The notes under the pieces are model-generated. The model saw only the letters and a program-made list of their open reading frames with translations. It was not told where the DNA came from and ran no database searches. Position numbers and translations under genes: made by a program. This document shows positions 1 through 11,073 of a DNA stretch of 64,000 nt, piece after piece (position 1 is the stretch's first letter; the number at the start of each line of letters is the position of its first letter). The DNA is from Sistotremastrum niveocremeum HHB9708 (taxonomy: Eukaryota; Basidiomycota; Agaricomycetes; Sistotremastrales; Sistotremastraceae). The DNA lies in NCBI GenBank assembly GCA_001630475.1, contig KV419395.1:434001-498000 (forward strand). Direction: 5' to 3'.

Positions 1-2064
1 TATCCCAAAGGGCTTTACCCAACTTCCATCGGATCCTCGCCCGAACGATGTCGAGATGGAGGTAATCATCATCGATAGCTTTGATCACCTCGCGTAGAAT
101 GTCAGTCCCCTCTTGCACCTCTCCGAGTTGGATCATAGCCCAGGCTTCGCCCTCCCGGGCCTCGAGGGCGACTTCACCGACGGATTGGATCCTCGAGAAA
201 TAATTTCGTGCGACATCCCATTGAGAGGCTGCCTGTGCTATATAGGCCCTTCCCAAGAGAGCCTTTGAATTTAGAGGGTCGGAATCCAACACCTCTGATA
301 CCAGTCGAAGGGCGCGGGTATGGTGTTTGGGAGGATAGAGGTGGACCAAAGCGGTTGCTAAGACCAGATTGAAGCCTTGGTGGACCCTGTCAAGATCTAT
401 GAGAAAAGTTCATTGAACAACAATCAACGTCTTACAAAGGCAACACAACTCCCAAATCTTTCTCAGTTTGACTGACGATGTTTAAACCAGTCTCGGCGGT
501 GTTTATTGCATCTTGATATTCTTCTCGGTCCAAATATAGGTCTGCGAGCACCCGGTGGGCAAATATCGAAGTTTTCAGATTCGACATACCCTCCTAGGGA
601 CGGACTTGAGCGCAAATATCAAGGGCGGCGGTCTAACTCTCACCAGTAATGAGTCCAAAGGATCGTCTTCATCTTCTTGGGTCTCTTCCACGTTCTCTTT
701 CTTTTCGTCCGTGACCTCGCTGAATCCAATTAGTCGAAAGTAGCCTTGGATGACCAAAGCCAACGGGGATGTGGGGAAGATATTTTTGAAACGTATAAGA
801 GTTTGCACGTCGTATTTCCCTGAAAAACACGTTAGACGCATCTTCGGGACTATGAGATCCGACGTACCTGGTATTTCGACATTGTATGCATCGATCACTA
901 GATGCCAAGCAAGCTCATCTGGGATACCCAGCAGTACTACTCCCTTAGTCATCCTATCAACCTCCGTTCGCACATCTGCTTTCAATTGCACAGATTCTGG
1001 GGTCGAGGGAATAGCTTGCAGGTACCTGTACTTGTAGCGCAACAATTTTGCCTCTACAAGGCGGCGGAGCTCATCCGAAGTATTGGCATGATTGATGATT
1101 TCTTCGTAGAGGCCAGGTAGCTGCCACCGCCATTAGTGGGTGTCCTTGGATAATCACTAAAGTCCAAACCTGTGAGGAAGCCCAGATATCGCGTCCAACC
1201 TCGTTGGTCAGCTGCTCCTTGCTCTGACCGCTACTAGTCAGACGCATTCGCCTTCTCTCCACCTCTTTAGTCACTTGATCCGACTCTTGTTTCTCGAGAA
1301 TTTCGACCATCTCTTCGATGATCGGAAGAGAATTATGCACGGCAACCGTCACGTCATGTGCTGCATTCGAGTGAGCCTGCTGGGGATCGGGTTCTGGGAG
1401 GGACGATAAAATTGGGAAGAAAGGAGAGTTGGGAAGAACAAGAGATAGTGCTGTCAGTAGGGATGACTTGGTGCCATGTTGACGTTCCAGCTGTATCCTC
1501 CGCTGTATGGTTTCGGCACATTTTTGAGCGTCCTCTCTGGAGAAACATTGTCAGATACATCGTGATAGGAGAGATGGTTACAGACGCACTGTTTCTGGTA
1601 TAGTCTGGTTAATCCGTCCAATGTTTCCTTGAGTTTATCCCACTGTTCGAAACGTTCATAGAATTTGCATAGTCCCTGCGCAATTATTGAGACGTGTCAG
1701 AAGTCAACAAACGAGATTACATACCTGCCACGCAAGGTTCTGTTCTGGTGCTAAGGCGATTGCTTTCTGATACGCCTACAGTGATCCCTGTTCAATATTC
1801 GCAGATGAGTTGCGCAACTCCAAGAATTACTTGCTCGCTGTCGCCGTGCTGTCCCAATTCCAAGGAAGCTAGACCAAGAAAGACAAGGCTTGCAGTCGGC
1901 GATATCAGCCACTTCTTTTAGGGATTGCGGCGGACGACTCACGCATTGTAGTTTGAAGCTTCGAAAGACAGCACTTGTTTCGCAGCATCCTGAGCCGCGG
2001 TCCAATCTTTCTTTGAGATTGCCTCTCTTGCTGATTTAAGTTTGGACTTGAGAAAAGCTGCCAT
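1..2064 (-). CDS. SKI3: Ski3-like TPR protein of the Ski complex (3'-truncated by window edge)
   Basis: The ATG at 2064-2062 opens a protein starting MAAFLKSKLKSAREAISKKD. This is followed by TPR-like text (residues WTAAQDAAKQVL, then LVFLGLASLELGQHGDSE, AYQKAIALAPEQNLAWQ) spread over many short exons. The start and helical spacing match what I recall of fungal Ski3/TTC37, the TPR scaffold that joins the Ski2 helicase to the cytoplasmic exosome in 3'-5' mRNA decay. At the window edge the reading is still TPR-like (ALLGRAYIAQAASQWDVARN, then WKLGKALWD), so the C-terminus lies outside. The first intron, near 1889-1945, joins N-A to L-V-F-L. The gene is head to head with the LETM1 gene, with 191 bp between start codons. 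Another long TPR protein is possible, but the N-terminus favours Ski3. Confidence 0.75.
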
Positions 2065-2255
2065 TGGATGTCACCAAGATAGAGACTTCTGAATGTCCCC
2101 GCCCGCGAGAGAATTCAATGAAGTGTCGAGGCTAGGGTCAGCCTGTGATCAATCTAGGAATCATGATCATGATCACAACAACAAGCGCTCCGATCGCCGT
2201 CGCCGAAAGACACACGCAAGGTTCGGCTCTCTCTTTGACGGTCTTGCTGCATCTC

Positions 2256-3735
2256 ATGCAGTCATTTCTATCAAGAGGGACTCGGACAGCTCTCTCGCTC
2301 ACTGAAAGGTTCAGTCTTTGGATCCAATCTGTTCACCTAGCTAATGTCTTGTTAGATCTCCTCAGAAATTGGTATTGCGAAACCGCACAGTGGTCTACTA
2401 TGCTCCTATAAGCCACTTCGACCGGAGACATCTGCATGACAAGTCTCTTAGTGGACGAACTTGGCTGTTGACTACAGGTCATGCTTCGTATAGCACGAAT
2501 ATACCTGTCAAGGAAGATTCGTCAAGTGCTGCAACGAAAGCTCCACCGATTGTCCCCACACCATCCCGAAAGCCTGTGGCATTACACCCCAGTCCCAAAA
2601 AATTTAATTCCCAAGCCACTCAAGCTCCTCAGTCACAATCATCGGAAAAGCAAACGCCTTCATCACCTTCGTCGCAGAGCACGCTCAAGAATGAGCTGCC
2701 AACCACATCAACTTCTTCTTCAGAACAAATGGCAGTAGACCACGCCAAACATGGAAAGCCTTTGGGCCCGATAGATATGGCAAAAGAGGATATCCAAAAT
2801 GCTGTTGAGCATGGAATTTTAATGCCACCGCGTCCCAATGCGTCCTTGCCTCGAAGATTATTTCACCAAGCAAAGGAATTGTTCAAGTTTTACTGGAGTG
2901 GTCTCAAGATGATTTTCTCAAATCGAAAGCACGCCAATCTCATTCTGTCGCGAGCACGAGAGGCAGGGAGACCCCTCACAAGATGGGAAACGAGATTTAT
3001 CGCTACATCACACGCTGATACAGTCAAGTTGGTACTCTTTTTTCTATATGTTTCCATTTTTATCTGACGCTGCTTGCAGGCTCATTCCTTTCGTTCTTGT
3101 ATTACTTATTTTGGAAGAAGCCCTTCCATTCTTTGTGCTCTACGCTCCCTTCCTCCTTCCTTCAACCTGTCTCTTAGTTTCCCAACGCCTTCGTATCGCA
3201 GAACAAGGCGCTAAGAAACGCCTCGAATCTGTTCGCGCGAACTACGAAATTCTTCGTCCATTGGCAGATGCTTCTTCAAGCCCGGACTCTGCTGGCTGGA
3301 AAGCAATCTGCAGGTTCGTCGTTGCATTGTGAGATATCTACTTAACCTGACCATGATATCTTAGCACTCTCTCCTTATCAAAGATCGGGCCTCAAGCTCT
3401 TCTTAAACGTCGAGTGTCTAAACATCTGTCGAGCGTCAAGGCAGATGATGCCCTCCTTATCTTCGAGGCGGGGGGAAATCCCGCCGGTATTGCCGCCAAC
3501 CTTTCGGAAGAAGAATTGAGACAAGTTTTGGTCGAGCGTGGATTGTAAGTATTTGCTATATATACCCTGCCAGCCCATCTAATATTTTTCCAGCATTACA
3601 TCCAACGTCCCTACTGCTCAGATGGCGAAAGAAGTCGAATGGTGGTTCAATCAACTGCACGATCCCTCAATGGATCGTATCCCTCTGGTGGCTCAGGCTG
3701 CACTACGGACGTCTCGCAGCGGATTAAGCTCTTAG
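2256..3735 (+). CDS. LETM1-domain inner mitochondrial membrane protein
   Basis: I model five exons: 2256-2308, 2356-3027, 3080-3313, 3365-3544 and 3594-3735, giving 426 aa. Exon 1 encodes MQSFLSRGTRTALSLTER, an arginine/serine-rich helix without acidic residues until its end, as expected for a mitochondrial presequence. A low-complexity Ser/Pro/Gln linker follows (about 50-130). Then come the LETM1 core (FKFYWSGLKMIF, LTRWETRFI), a hydrophobic proline-bearing membrane segment (LIPFVLVLLILEEALPFFVL) and a ribosome-binding-like helical C-terminus. LETM1/Mdm38 proteins sit in the mitochondrial inner membrane and act in K+/H+ homeostasis and ribosome docking. At about 426 aa this looks like a short family member. 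The large exon has no usable ATG of its own in frame; the upstream mini-exon supplies it. Confidence 0.82.
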
Positions 3736-4049
3736 ACAGTCTCGCTCTGGTTACATCGCTCTATTATATATGATAATGCATCTCAACTCATACTTGTAAC
3801 AAGAAATAATCCGATATTATGATATAATCTGAAGGACCTGGGGATACATACTGGGATAGAAAGAAGAAATTACTAGTACACTTGCACTTAAATGTATGAT
3901 GCGCCAAGATGCATTTATAGGGTCCTCTGGCAGGAATAGAAAGGGATCGGGATGAGATGAGATGAAATGTGGGGTGGGAAAAATGAATGGGGAAGGATGG
4001 GTTCGATCGTCGCGAGATAAACAGGAAAAAGACGAGGAAAAGAAAGGAA
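3736..4049. other. Convergent 3' intergenic region
   Basis: This 314 bp stretch lies between two stop codons facing each other. It is AT-rich at first, then purine-rich with GATGAGATGAGATG runs near 3950-3970. I see no ORF worth calling. It probably holds both 3' UTRs. Confidence 0.6.
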
Positions 4050-5681
4050 TTACGCTTTAGCGCCTACGGTGATTTTCAGGGGCAGAACTTCGCTGGGCCC
4101 TATGGCAGGCGACCTTGTTCTTGGTAGGGGAAGACCGGGGCTATTGGAACGAGGTCGGTAAGAGCGATATCGGCGGTCACGAAAGTCAGCCTTAATCGTC
4201 TCATCGTTCGCATCTGCAGGTCGGCGACGGTGAGATGATGGACAAATGGAGCGAAATAATGACGTATACCTTTACTGGCGTTAGAGTTCCGACCAGCGGA
4301 AGAGTTGCGGAGTTTGCCCCCTTCTGTCGTAGAAGAGGCCCTGGACGGTTCTCGTGCTGGAAGGTCATGATCTATAGCCGACGGTCAGCGATCTAATGAA
4401 CAAGATTTAATGCATGCTTTTACCTTTGGTCGCTTCGCCGACATCTTCAATAGAGTTCGTAGCCCCGGCCACGTCATATTGGGCGGCTGATTCGGTCGAT
4501 TCAGAGGAATGGATCATTTCGGATTCGTTCGTGCCAACAACGCCATTTCGGGCATCTGAAGACGCATGCACGTCGCGTTCTGATCCTTCCGGAACAGGGT
4601 CGAAAAGAATGTGCGAACTCGCATTCACCTCCGTATGTGATAGTGATAAAGGGACGTGCGATGACGATGCCTGCGAGCGCTGGTCCAGCTCGTCATCGCC
4701 CCCCGGCGAAACGGAACGCGGGACGCTGCCTTTGTCGGAGACGCTCAGTCCGCTGCGGCGCGTTACCATCCGTTCAACAGGCCGTACATGAGTCTTTGGT
4801 TGTCGCGGTTTTCGTTTCACTTTGGCTTTCGGAGGAGAAGGGGTTTCCGTAGCCTCAACCGTATCCGACGTCCCATACTGTTGTTGGATAATTGGTTGTA
4901 CCACCGTCTCCGGTTGCTCTATATGATCTCTTTTTCTTTTCTTCGACTGCGAAGTAGATGCATCAAGCCTAGCAGGAATAGACTCGGGAGTGGTGAGGTG
5001 GGCAGCGAAATCCATTTTGAGGGGACTGGGTTGGTAAGGTTGGTGAGCTCGAGGCTTTTTGGGTGAGCGTGCCTTGCCAGACGTGGGTGGAAGAGAGGTG
5101 GGGAGCGAGACTGCTTCTTCGTCTGGCAAAGGAAGAGCAGGGGCTGGAGTGGATTCCTGGGCTTTCGCCCTACCTCCTCTTTTTGCTTTTCTCTTACCCC
5201 CCGCTGATCTCACGTGTCGAGCGTTGGCTGCTGGTGTCGCTGCAGCAGGTAGTGGCAGATGTGGGACTGGATCTGGGGCAGCATTCCTGGGATGGACTGG
5301 ACGACGAGGGTCATAGATATTGTACGGAGCGCGATGCACTGGTTGGAATGATGAGTGTCTTGGCTTCGCTTGAGTCTGAGAAGAAGACGAGTCTTCTCGT
5401 ATCTGCTGCAAAGGCGAGCGAGCAGGCGTTAGGGGAGACACTCGAGAAGTGTAAGCGTGGTTGGAAGGCCAACGAAAGGCAGCGATACCAGCGTCACCAC
5501 CATCGCGGGAGCCAGAGGGAGAGGGTTGGGCCACAAAACCCCTTCGTCTCTTCCTCGGAGGCTCGACGTCGCTATTCGTCGGCATCGTCGTGCGTTGCGA
5601 GGCGGTCGAAGACGACGGGGCGTCCTCAACGATGATGTAGGAGGAGGTCTGGGTGATTGGCCTCAAGATTGTGAACGGCAT
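4050..5681 (-). CDS. Uncharacterised, largely disordered basic nuclear-type protein
   Basis: Three exons (5681-4424, 4371-4270, 4213-4050) sum to 1524 nt, 507 aa, with phases that close properly. The protein is Pro/Ser/Ala-rich with several basic clusters that could be nuclear localisation signals: PPRKRRRG near residue 42, GGKRKAKRGGRAK near 160, KKRKRDH near 245 and KAKVKRKPRQPK near 285. The C-terminus is Arg/Ser/Tyr-rich (FRDRRYRSYRPRSNSPG) and ends LPLKITVGAKA. I recognise no domain. Composition suggests a chromatin- or RNA-associated protein, which is inference only. Its start codon lies 91 bp from that of the divergent glycosylase gene. Confidence 0.7.
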
Positions 5682-5772
5682 CGCGCAAGAAAGAACAACG
5701 CCAGTGAGCGGAGGCGGGAAGCATATGCGTGTGGGAATCTGTAGCCTCTTTCAGTTTGCTCTTTCAACTCTC
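5682..5772. promoter_or_regulatory. Short divergent promoter
   Basis: Only 91 bp separate the start codons of the disordered protein (-) and the DNA glycosylase (+), so both promoters must share or overlap this stretch. I see no clear TATA box. Confidence 0.55.
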
Positions 5773-7431
5773 ATGCCGGCGACTCGCTCTGCCACAAGAG
5801 CTGTCTCGTCTGCAATTGCGCAGAGCCCGGGCTCTTTGAAAAGGAAGGCATCGCCGTCTCCTGTCCCATCACCCAAGAAAACTAGGACAAAAGCCGCGCC
5901 AAAGGACGAGGCACCGAGTGCACCGCAGGTCACCGGCCCACTTGAGAGAGGCAAAGAACCAGTTCTGCTTCCAGCTTCGCTCAGCTTTTCCTTTGAGGAT
6001 GCAAGGTCTCATTTGTCCTCGGTCGATGCACGCTTCAGTGATCTGTTCGACCGCTTGAAATGCAAGCCATTCCAGTTGCTAGAGCCTGTTGATCCTTTCA
6101 AGTACGTCTCCCTCTCATTCCGGGTGCGTCAATCAAACTGATCAACAGAACTCTCGTCACTTCTATCCTTGGACAACAAATTTCATGGCTCGCAGCGCGT
6201 TCGATCACCCATCGTTTTGTACGCCTGTATGACCCATCGTTGCCCGAGAAAGTTGCCGACATGCCGGCTGGGTAAGATAATGTCACTGCGAACGTTCCAC
6301 CCAAATCCTTAACCATATTTCTAGCAAAGAAACACTCTTTCCGACACCAGATCAAGTGTCGAATACTGATATTGCAACACTACGGTCTGCTGGACTCTCC
6401 GGACGAAAAGCCGAGTACGGTACGGCACCGCTCGGTTGACTCAGCTTAGCAATGTTTCTCACAGCTGTTTACTGTACTAGTGAAAGACATTGCCGCAAGG
6501 TTCGCCGATGGTAGACTGTCGACAGAGAAGCTGTCGACGGTCAGTGATGAAGAATTATATGAACTTTTAATCGACGTTCGAGGAGTTGGTCCCGTATGTT
6601 TTACCTCATTTCCACAAAAGTTTCACTCAACAGTCCTTAGTGGACAGGTACAGCCGCAATCATTAACCTCGCGCATCAATAATCACTTACCCTTACACAG
6701 TACACATGTTTTCTATCTTCACGCTGCGTCGTCCGAACATTCTCCCCGTTGGTATGCCACACATGCTTTCCACAGAAAGCTGCAATCAATATTTCCGCTT
6801 TATAGGCGACCTAGGTGTACAGCGTGGTGTACTCCGATGGTTCTATTATTGGCATAACCCAAGCACGACTTCCAGCCCCGTCAAGATTCATCCAGAGAAA
6901 CTGCCAAAGTCCCTAACACCGGGAGGTGATGTTGAAGAAACAGCGGCCCAACCCGGTGCAGATGAAGTAGACATTCCAAAAGAGGAAGAACCTAGTCCAG
7001 CCGCAGGAGCATCAGCCGTCCTTCCTGCGCCGCCTGTTACGCCTAAGAAAGGCGGAGCTGCACATGATACGAACTGTGATTTCCCCGAAGCGTTCACGCC
7101 TTCCATCAAGAGAACTTTGGCTTCTCAAGAGCTGAATAGAGTCACCCCTCCACCTCCGCTTCCTAAGGGACTTTCTGTCTCTGAGCTCAAAAGTCGTCTC
7201 GATGGAAAGAAAAAACAAAAGTGCGCCACTGTCCATAATTGAAAGAATCATTCTGACAGGATGTATCAGAGGAGCCTTTCTGACGCCTGCCGAGATGGAA
7301 GAGTTGACCGAGTGTTGGAAACCCTACAGAAGTTTAGGTATGTTTTGTTCAATACAATCAGTTCCGCCTGCTGATCGCTCTAAACTTGAGGTGTCTATTA
7401 TATGTGGGCCCTGTCGGAGGAGAAAGAATGA
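5773..7431 (+). CDS. MAG1: DNA-3-methyladenine glycosylase II (AlkA/Mag1, HhH-GPD family)
   Basis: Nine exons give 413 aa: 5773-6101, 6149-6271, 6325-6419, 6481-6593, 6641-6647, 6701-6751, 6806-7220, 7270-7337, 7391-7431. A basic Ser/Pro tail with KRKASPSPVPSPKKTRTK (likely nuclear signal) precedes the fold. The helix-hairpin-helix reads DVRGVGPWTVHMF and the catalytic aspartate is in PVGDLGVQRG. LGQQIS and LTPAEMEELTECWKPYRSLG with YYMWAL are further family landmarks. The enzyme removes alkylated purines in base excision repair. An acidic/proline-rich insert of about 120 aa (residues about 260-375) lies between the catalytic loop and the last helices. ATG 5773 is preferred; an in-frame ATG at 5653 would lie within the divergent gene. 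Exon 5 is only 7 nt. Confidence 0.9.
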
Positions 7432-7615
7432 GCCATTCATACTGCTATTTCTTGGATATCTTGTAAATAAGTGAAACTTGTACACAAACTAAAAAAAACC
7501 TTTACGACTCGATCGAGTCTTCTTGCCGAATAAGGCACGTCGCAACAGACGCCCGTAGACGTTTCCAAGAAATGCACCCGCTCAGTCTTTATCTCACATT
7601 CCGAAAGTACACATC

Positions 7616-9379
7616 ATGCATCGTCTAGGACATCTTCCAGCTACAGTAGCACTGAGCGCAGCAGCTTCAGCGTCGTCAGTTTCTCTACCAGCTTCAACAC
7701 TGGGAACAGCACCCTTACTTTCACTCGGTTCTTCGGACAATCGTCAGCCTTGCCCTGATTCACGACTTACACGAAATCTCACGAGCGATATAGCATGGCA
7801 GATTTTACACGTTTATGTGTTACCCTTATTCAATGGCGAGCCGCTTAGCATGCCAATGTGTGCACACTCTCCCGTTGACTAGGCGAAACGCCGCGAAAGT
7901 GGCATGTCTAACAGCTCCTGTCTTCTAGAGAAGATTTGAACCAATTGGTTCGACGACACATCCAAGGCGTCATCTCACGAGGATTTTCAAGAGCTATTGC
8001 GGCTTTGGAGACTGATGTCAAGGAGCTCATTGCAACTGGGATGTTGACCCTCAATACTAAGCTTCAGCACTTGGACGATGAGAGGCTTCTCCCTCGTCTG
8101 GTGGATATCTGGGTCAATTTCTTTGACCAGATCTTGCCCTACATTGAAGGAGTTGGTAACTTTTCAAGAATATCTCTAAATCAGTAAATGACAGGCCCTG
8201 CTTAGGTTTTACTCCCTGTTCATACGGATAAATTACTACTGGGGCTACACCGATCGAAACCGACTCGCCCAACGTCTCCTTCCCTCGCAGAAACATCTCC
8301 CAGCATGTCATCAATGCACCAAATAGATGTCAGGCGAATTGCCCTCCTGTCATTTCGCGATTCGATTATTCTGCCAATACACGACCGTCTCCTCAGTCGG
8401 ATAGGGACCCCCACCACAGACTCCTTCTCAGACGGCGCAGATCAGCATCAACCACGTTTACAACAAATGTCAGCATAATCTCGTCTTCCTTGACGATAAG
8501 AAAATTTATCTTCTTCGAAACATAGGCTTCTAGTGCTCTCTTCCAGCGTCCAGCACACAACCTCCATCCCGGGCTTCACCATAACTCCAGGTGAAGACGC
8601 AGTAACATCGCTCCTTCGTGCCGTCCGAAAGCCGCGCCATCCGCACCTCCAAGCCCATACTAGCATAACCCGACTACCCTCCTTCCTCTCAGGGGGCGGT
8701 CCACGAGACAGACGAGGACGTATCGCCCGAAAATCGCTACACATCCGCAGTGCAACAAATGACACCATCATGGATGATCTCAATGGAAACGGAGGTAATG
8801 CTAGTGGCAGCGGAGGTATAGGGGATGAAACGCCGCGTTCGGGGATGGATAGTTTTGCGCGTCGAAGGGAGAGAGAATGGCTTGCTTCTCTAAGGTCGGT
8901 TAGATCCGCCTATCTTTTCCTTGTCTTGTCTTCGCTCGTTCGATCATCTTTTCGCGCTCGTGCTGGTGCTCGTGGTTGTTGTGCGCCTGCGTCTGCTTAT
9001 TTCCACGTGTTCTCACGATCACTGATAACGCACCCGCGCTCCGTCGTGTCCCTTACTCTTCTCTACTACGCCCTCTGTTGCATGATCGACTTCTCACACG
9101 TATACGCTTAGGAGCCCAGATCTCGAAGAGACTCGTGCAGGGATGGGTGGGTGGGGACTGGGAGTCGGTGCGGAAGAGCCGATGAGGTACGAGGATGAGG
9201 AAGATCTTGACGAAAGAGAGAGCATAAAATGGGATGCCGATACAAGAGTACGTTTGCTCATTTCACAAGTCCCTGCACATGAGTAACTATCTCGCCAGAA
9301 CCAGAACGGCACATCGGATCGACCACCGGCAATAAAGCCACTCGATGTATCGGCATTAGGTCGTGCTAACAAGATTTGA
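7616..9379 (+). CDS. HbrB-like protein, putative TORC2 subunit (Bit61/PRR5 family)
   Basis: After a Ser/Ala-rich N-terminus the protein shows the HbrB/PRR5 signature: AWQILHVYVLPLFNGEPL, IEDLNQLVRRHIQ, a helix with ALETDVKELIATGMLTLNTK, then LPRLVDIWVNFFDQILPYIEGV and LLPVHTD. HbrB/Bit61/Protor proteins bind TOR complex 2, which signals to AGC kinases for membrane and actin control. Downstream are RRIALLSFRDSIILPIHDRL and a loose basic/Gly-rich region. An unusually long intron (8895-9111, 217 nt) precedes the last acidic exons (RYEDEEDLDERESIKWDADTR). The end LGRANKI-stop is at 9377-9379. The N-terminal 60 residues are not conserved, so the start is less certain than the core. Confidence 0.8.
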
Positions 9380-9562
9380 TTTGATTCTGAACGCATCGGT
9401 GTCACTGCTAACCTAAAAGACAAACTTGTATGTCATCAGCGTTCAATTATCCCACATTCCCTAGTAGTAGTACACCATATCCTGTATGTAAAAGCCCCGC
9501 AAATTACTTGTACAACCATCTCCATTCCTTATCTGTATTCCATACTTAGGCTCTAGGGAGTA

Positions 9563-11073
9563 TTATATAGAGTTGACCATAGACCACGAAGACAAATTGG
9601 GTGGTTCGTCTTCTCTCTTGACCGACAATTTCGGCGGCGGACGTTTAGTGGACCAAAGCGCAGGGTTAGTACTAAGATCGCCCGACGCCGAGTTCTTCTG
9701 TGTCCCTAGGAATAAATCTCCCCAGGGAGTATCCGAGAGCTTAACGCGGCGCTTGAGGTCAAGAAGGCTTTCAACGGTGTCATCGAGCGAATCTTGCCAG
9801 GAGATAAGATCTTCCTCTTTCATCCCAAGAAGCTTGCGCGATAATTCCATGTCAAACGTGCATACGGGCCCTGGGAGGGGCTTGGGTTTACCGGCTTCGG
9901 GGAGGAGTTTTTGGATAGAGGAAGCGTGGCGCGATTTAGAGAGGTGTTCGACTGCTTGGGTTTGGGTGAAATGTCCTGCGCAGAGGAGGATGCGCTTTCG
10001 GTAGCGTTTGGGAGGACATTCAAGAGCGCGGACGTGGGCTTTTGCGACGTCGCGAACGTCGCAGAATAATGGACGAGGAGGGACTGGCGGTAAAGAACGA
10101 CCGATGGGGCCTGAGATTAGAGCTAGGACCATGACGTTTGTGCTAAGGTCGCTTGTGCTCGTGATGGGTTGTTCTCTGGTAAATGGACCGTGAAGTCGGG
10201 GTGGAATAACTAGACCGCAGACATGTTATGAGTAATACTTTGCGAATCGAGGATAGACTTACTAGTCGTCAGATCAAGATCGGAATGTTGTTCAGCAAAG
10301 TTCCACGCAGACTGTTCCGCGAGCGTCTTTGCAGCTCCGTAGATGAACATGGGATCTTGAGGCCCATTGATGACTTCCTTGAACTTGATATCACTCCAAT
10401 CTAGACGCACGCTCATTAGCCAGTATTGATAATCAGAGAAAATGATCGAACCGCTGGGAGTGATTTTAGTGCCTGTGAAAAGCAAGTCTTCGTAAGGCCC
10501 TACGACCGAACCAGAACTGCCGGTAACCACGAATTTTTTAATGCCGCATGTATAACCTTGCCGGAGGACGTTTAATGTGCCTTCGATTGCCCCCTGTAGA
10601 TCAGGTAATCAGCTGCTTGAATTTATTGAACGCCGGAAAACACACTCGGAGAATTTCACGGGCAGAACCTTTGGCGGGTAATGGTGATGCAACGTGGATA
10701 ACGCTTGTTACACCTGTGATTGGAGTGAGCATATATGGTATCACTTGACGAGTGTATGCACCTCTTAACACAGGTCTGAGGTCGCTGTGGGCGATGTCGT
10801 CGACCGCTACGACTTGAACCTTGTTGCCGTAACTAGCGTACGCCTCTTGCATCTGAGCCAGTTTTGGTCGCCTGACAACTCTGCAAAGGAATAAGAAAAG
10901 ATCAAAGTGCATTTATGTGAACGTACGCTCGGACTGGATAATCAGCCTGCAGGAGTTGTTGGACGACATGGGAGCCCAAAAAGCCAGAGGCCCCTGTGAC
11001 CTGAGCGGTGGATAAGCAGGCGAGAAGCGGAAAGCGGAAAGAGGCCTACTAGAACGAGCTTGTCTGCAGACAT
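9563..11073 (-). CDS. NAD(P)-dependent epimerase/dihydroflavonol reductase-like (extended SDR)
   Basis: The ATG at 11073-11071 opens MSADKLVL, then after an intron VTGASGFLGSHVVQQLL, the GxxGxxG nucleotide-binding loop of an extended short-chain dehydrogenase. VIHVASPLP is the usual NAD-fold turn. The catalytic YxxxK is YGAAK within FIYGAAKTLAEQSAW. A PRPLFCDVRDVAKAHVRALE segment matches the dihydroflavonol-4-reductase/epimerase branch. Five exons are read. Substrate cannot be told from sequence; fungal members reduce ketones or aldehydes. The C-terminus carries about 60 extra residues (KRRVKLSDTPWGDLFLG to SWSMVNSI) beyond the fold. A TATA-like TATAAA on the minus strand (11132-11127) sits about 54 bp before the start. 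Confidence 0.83.
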
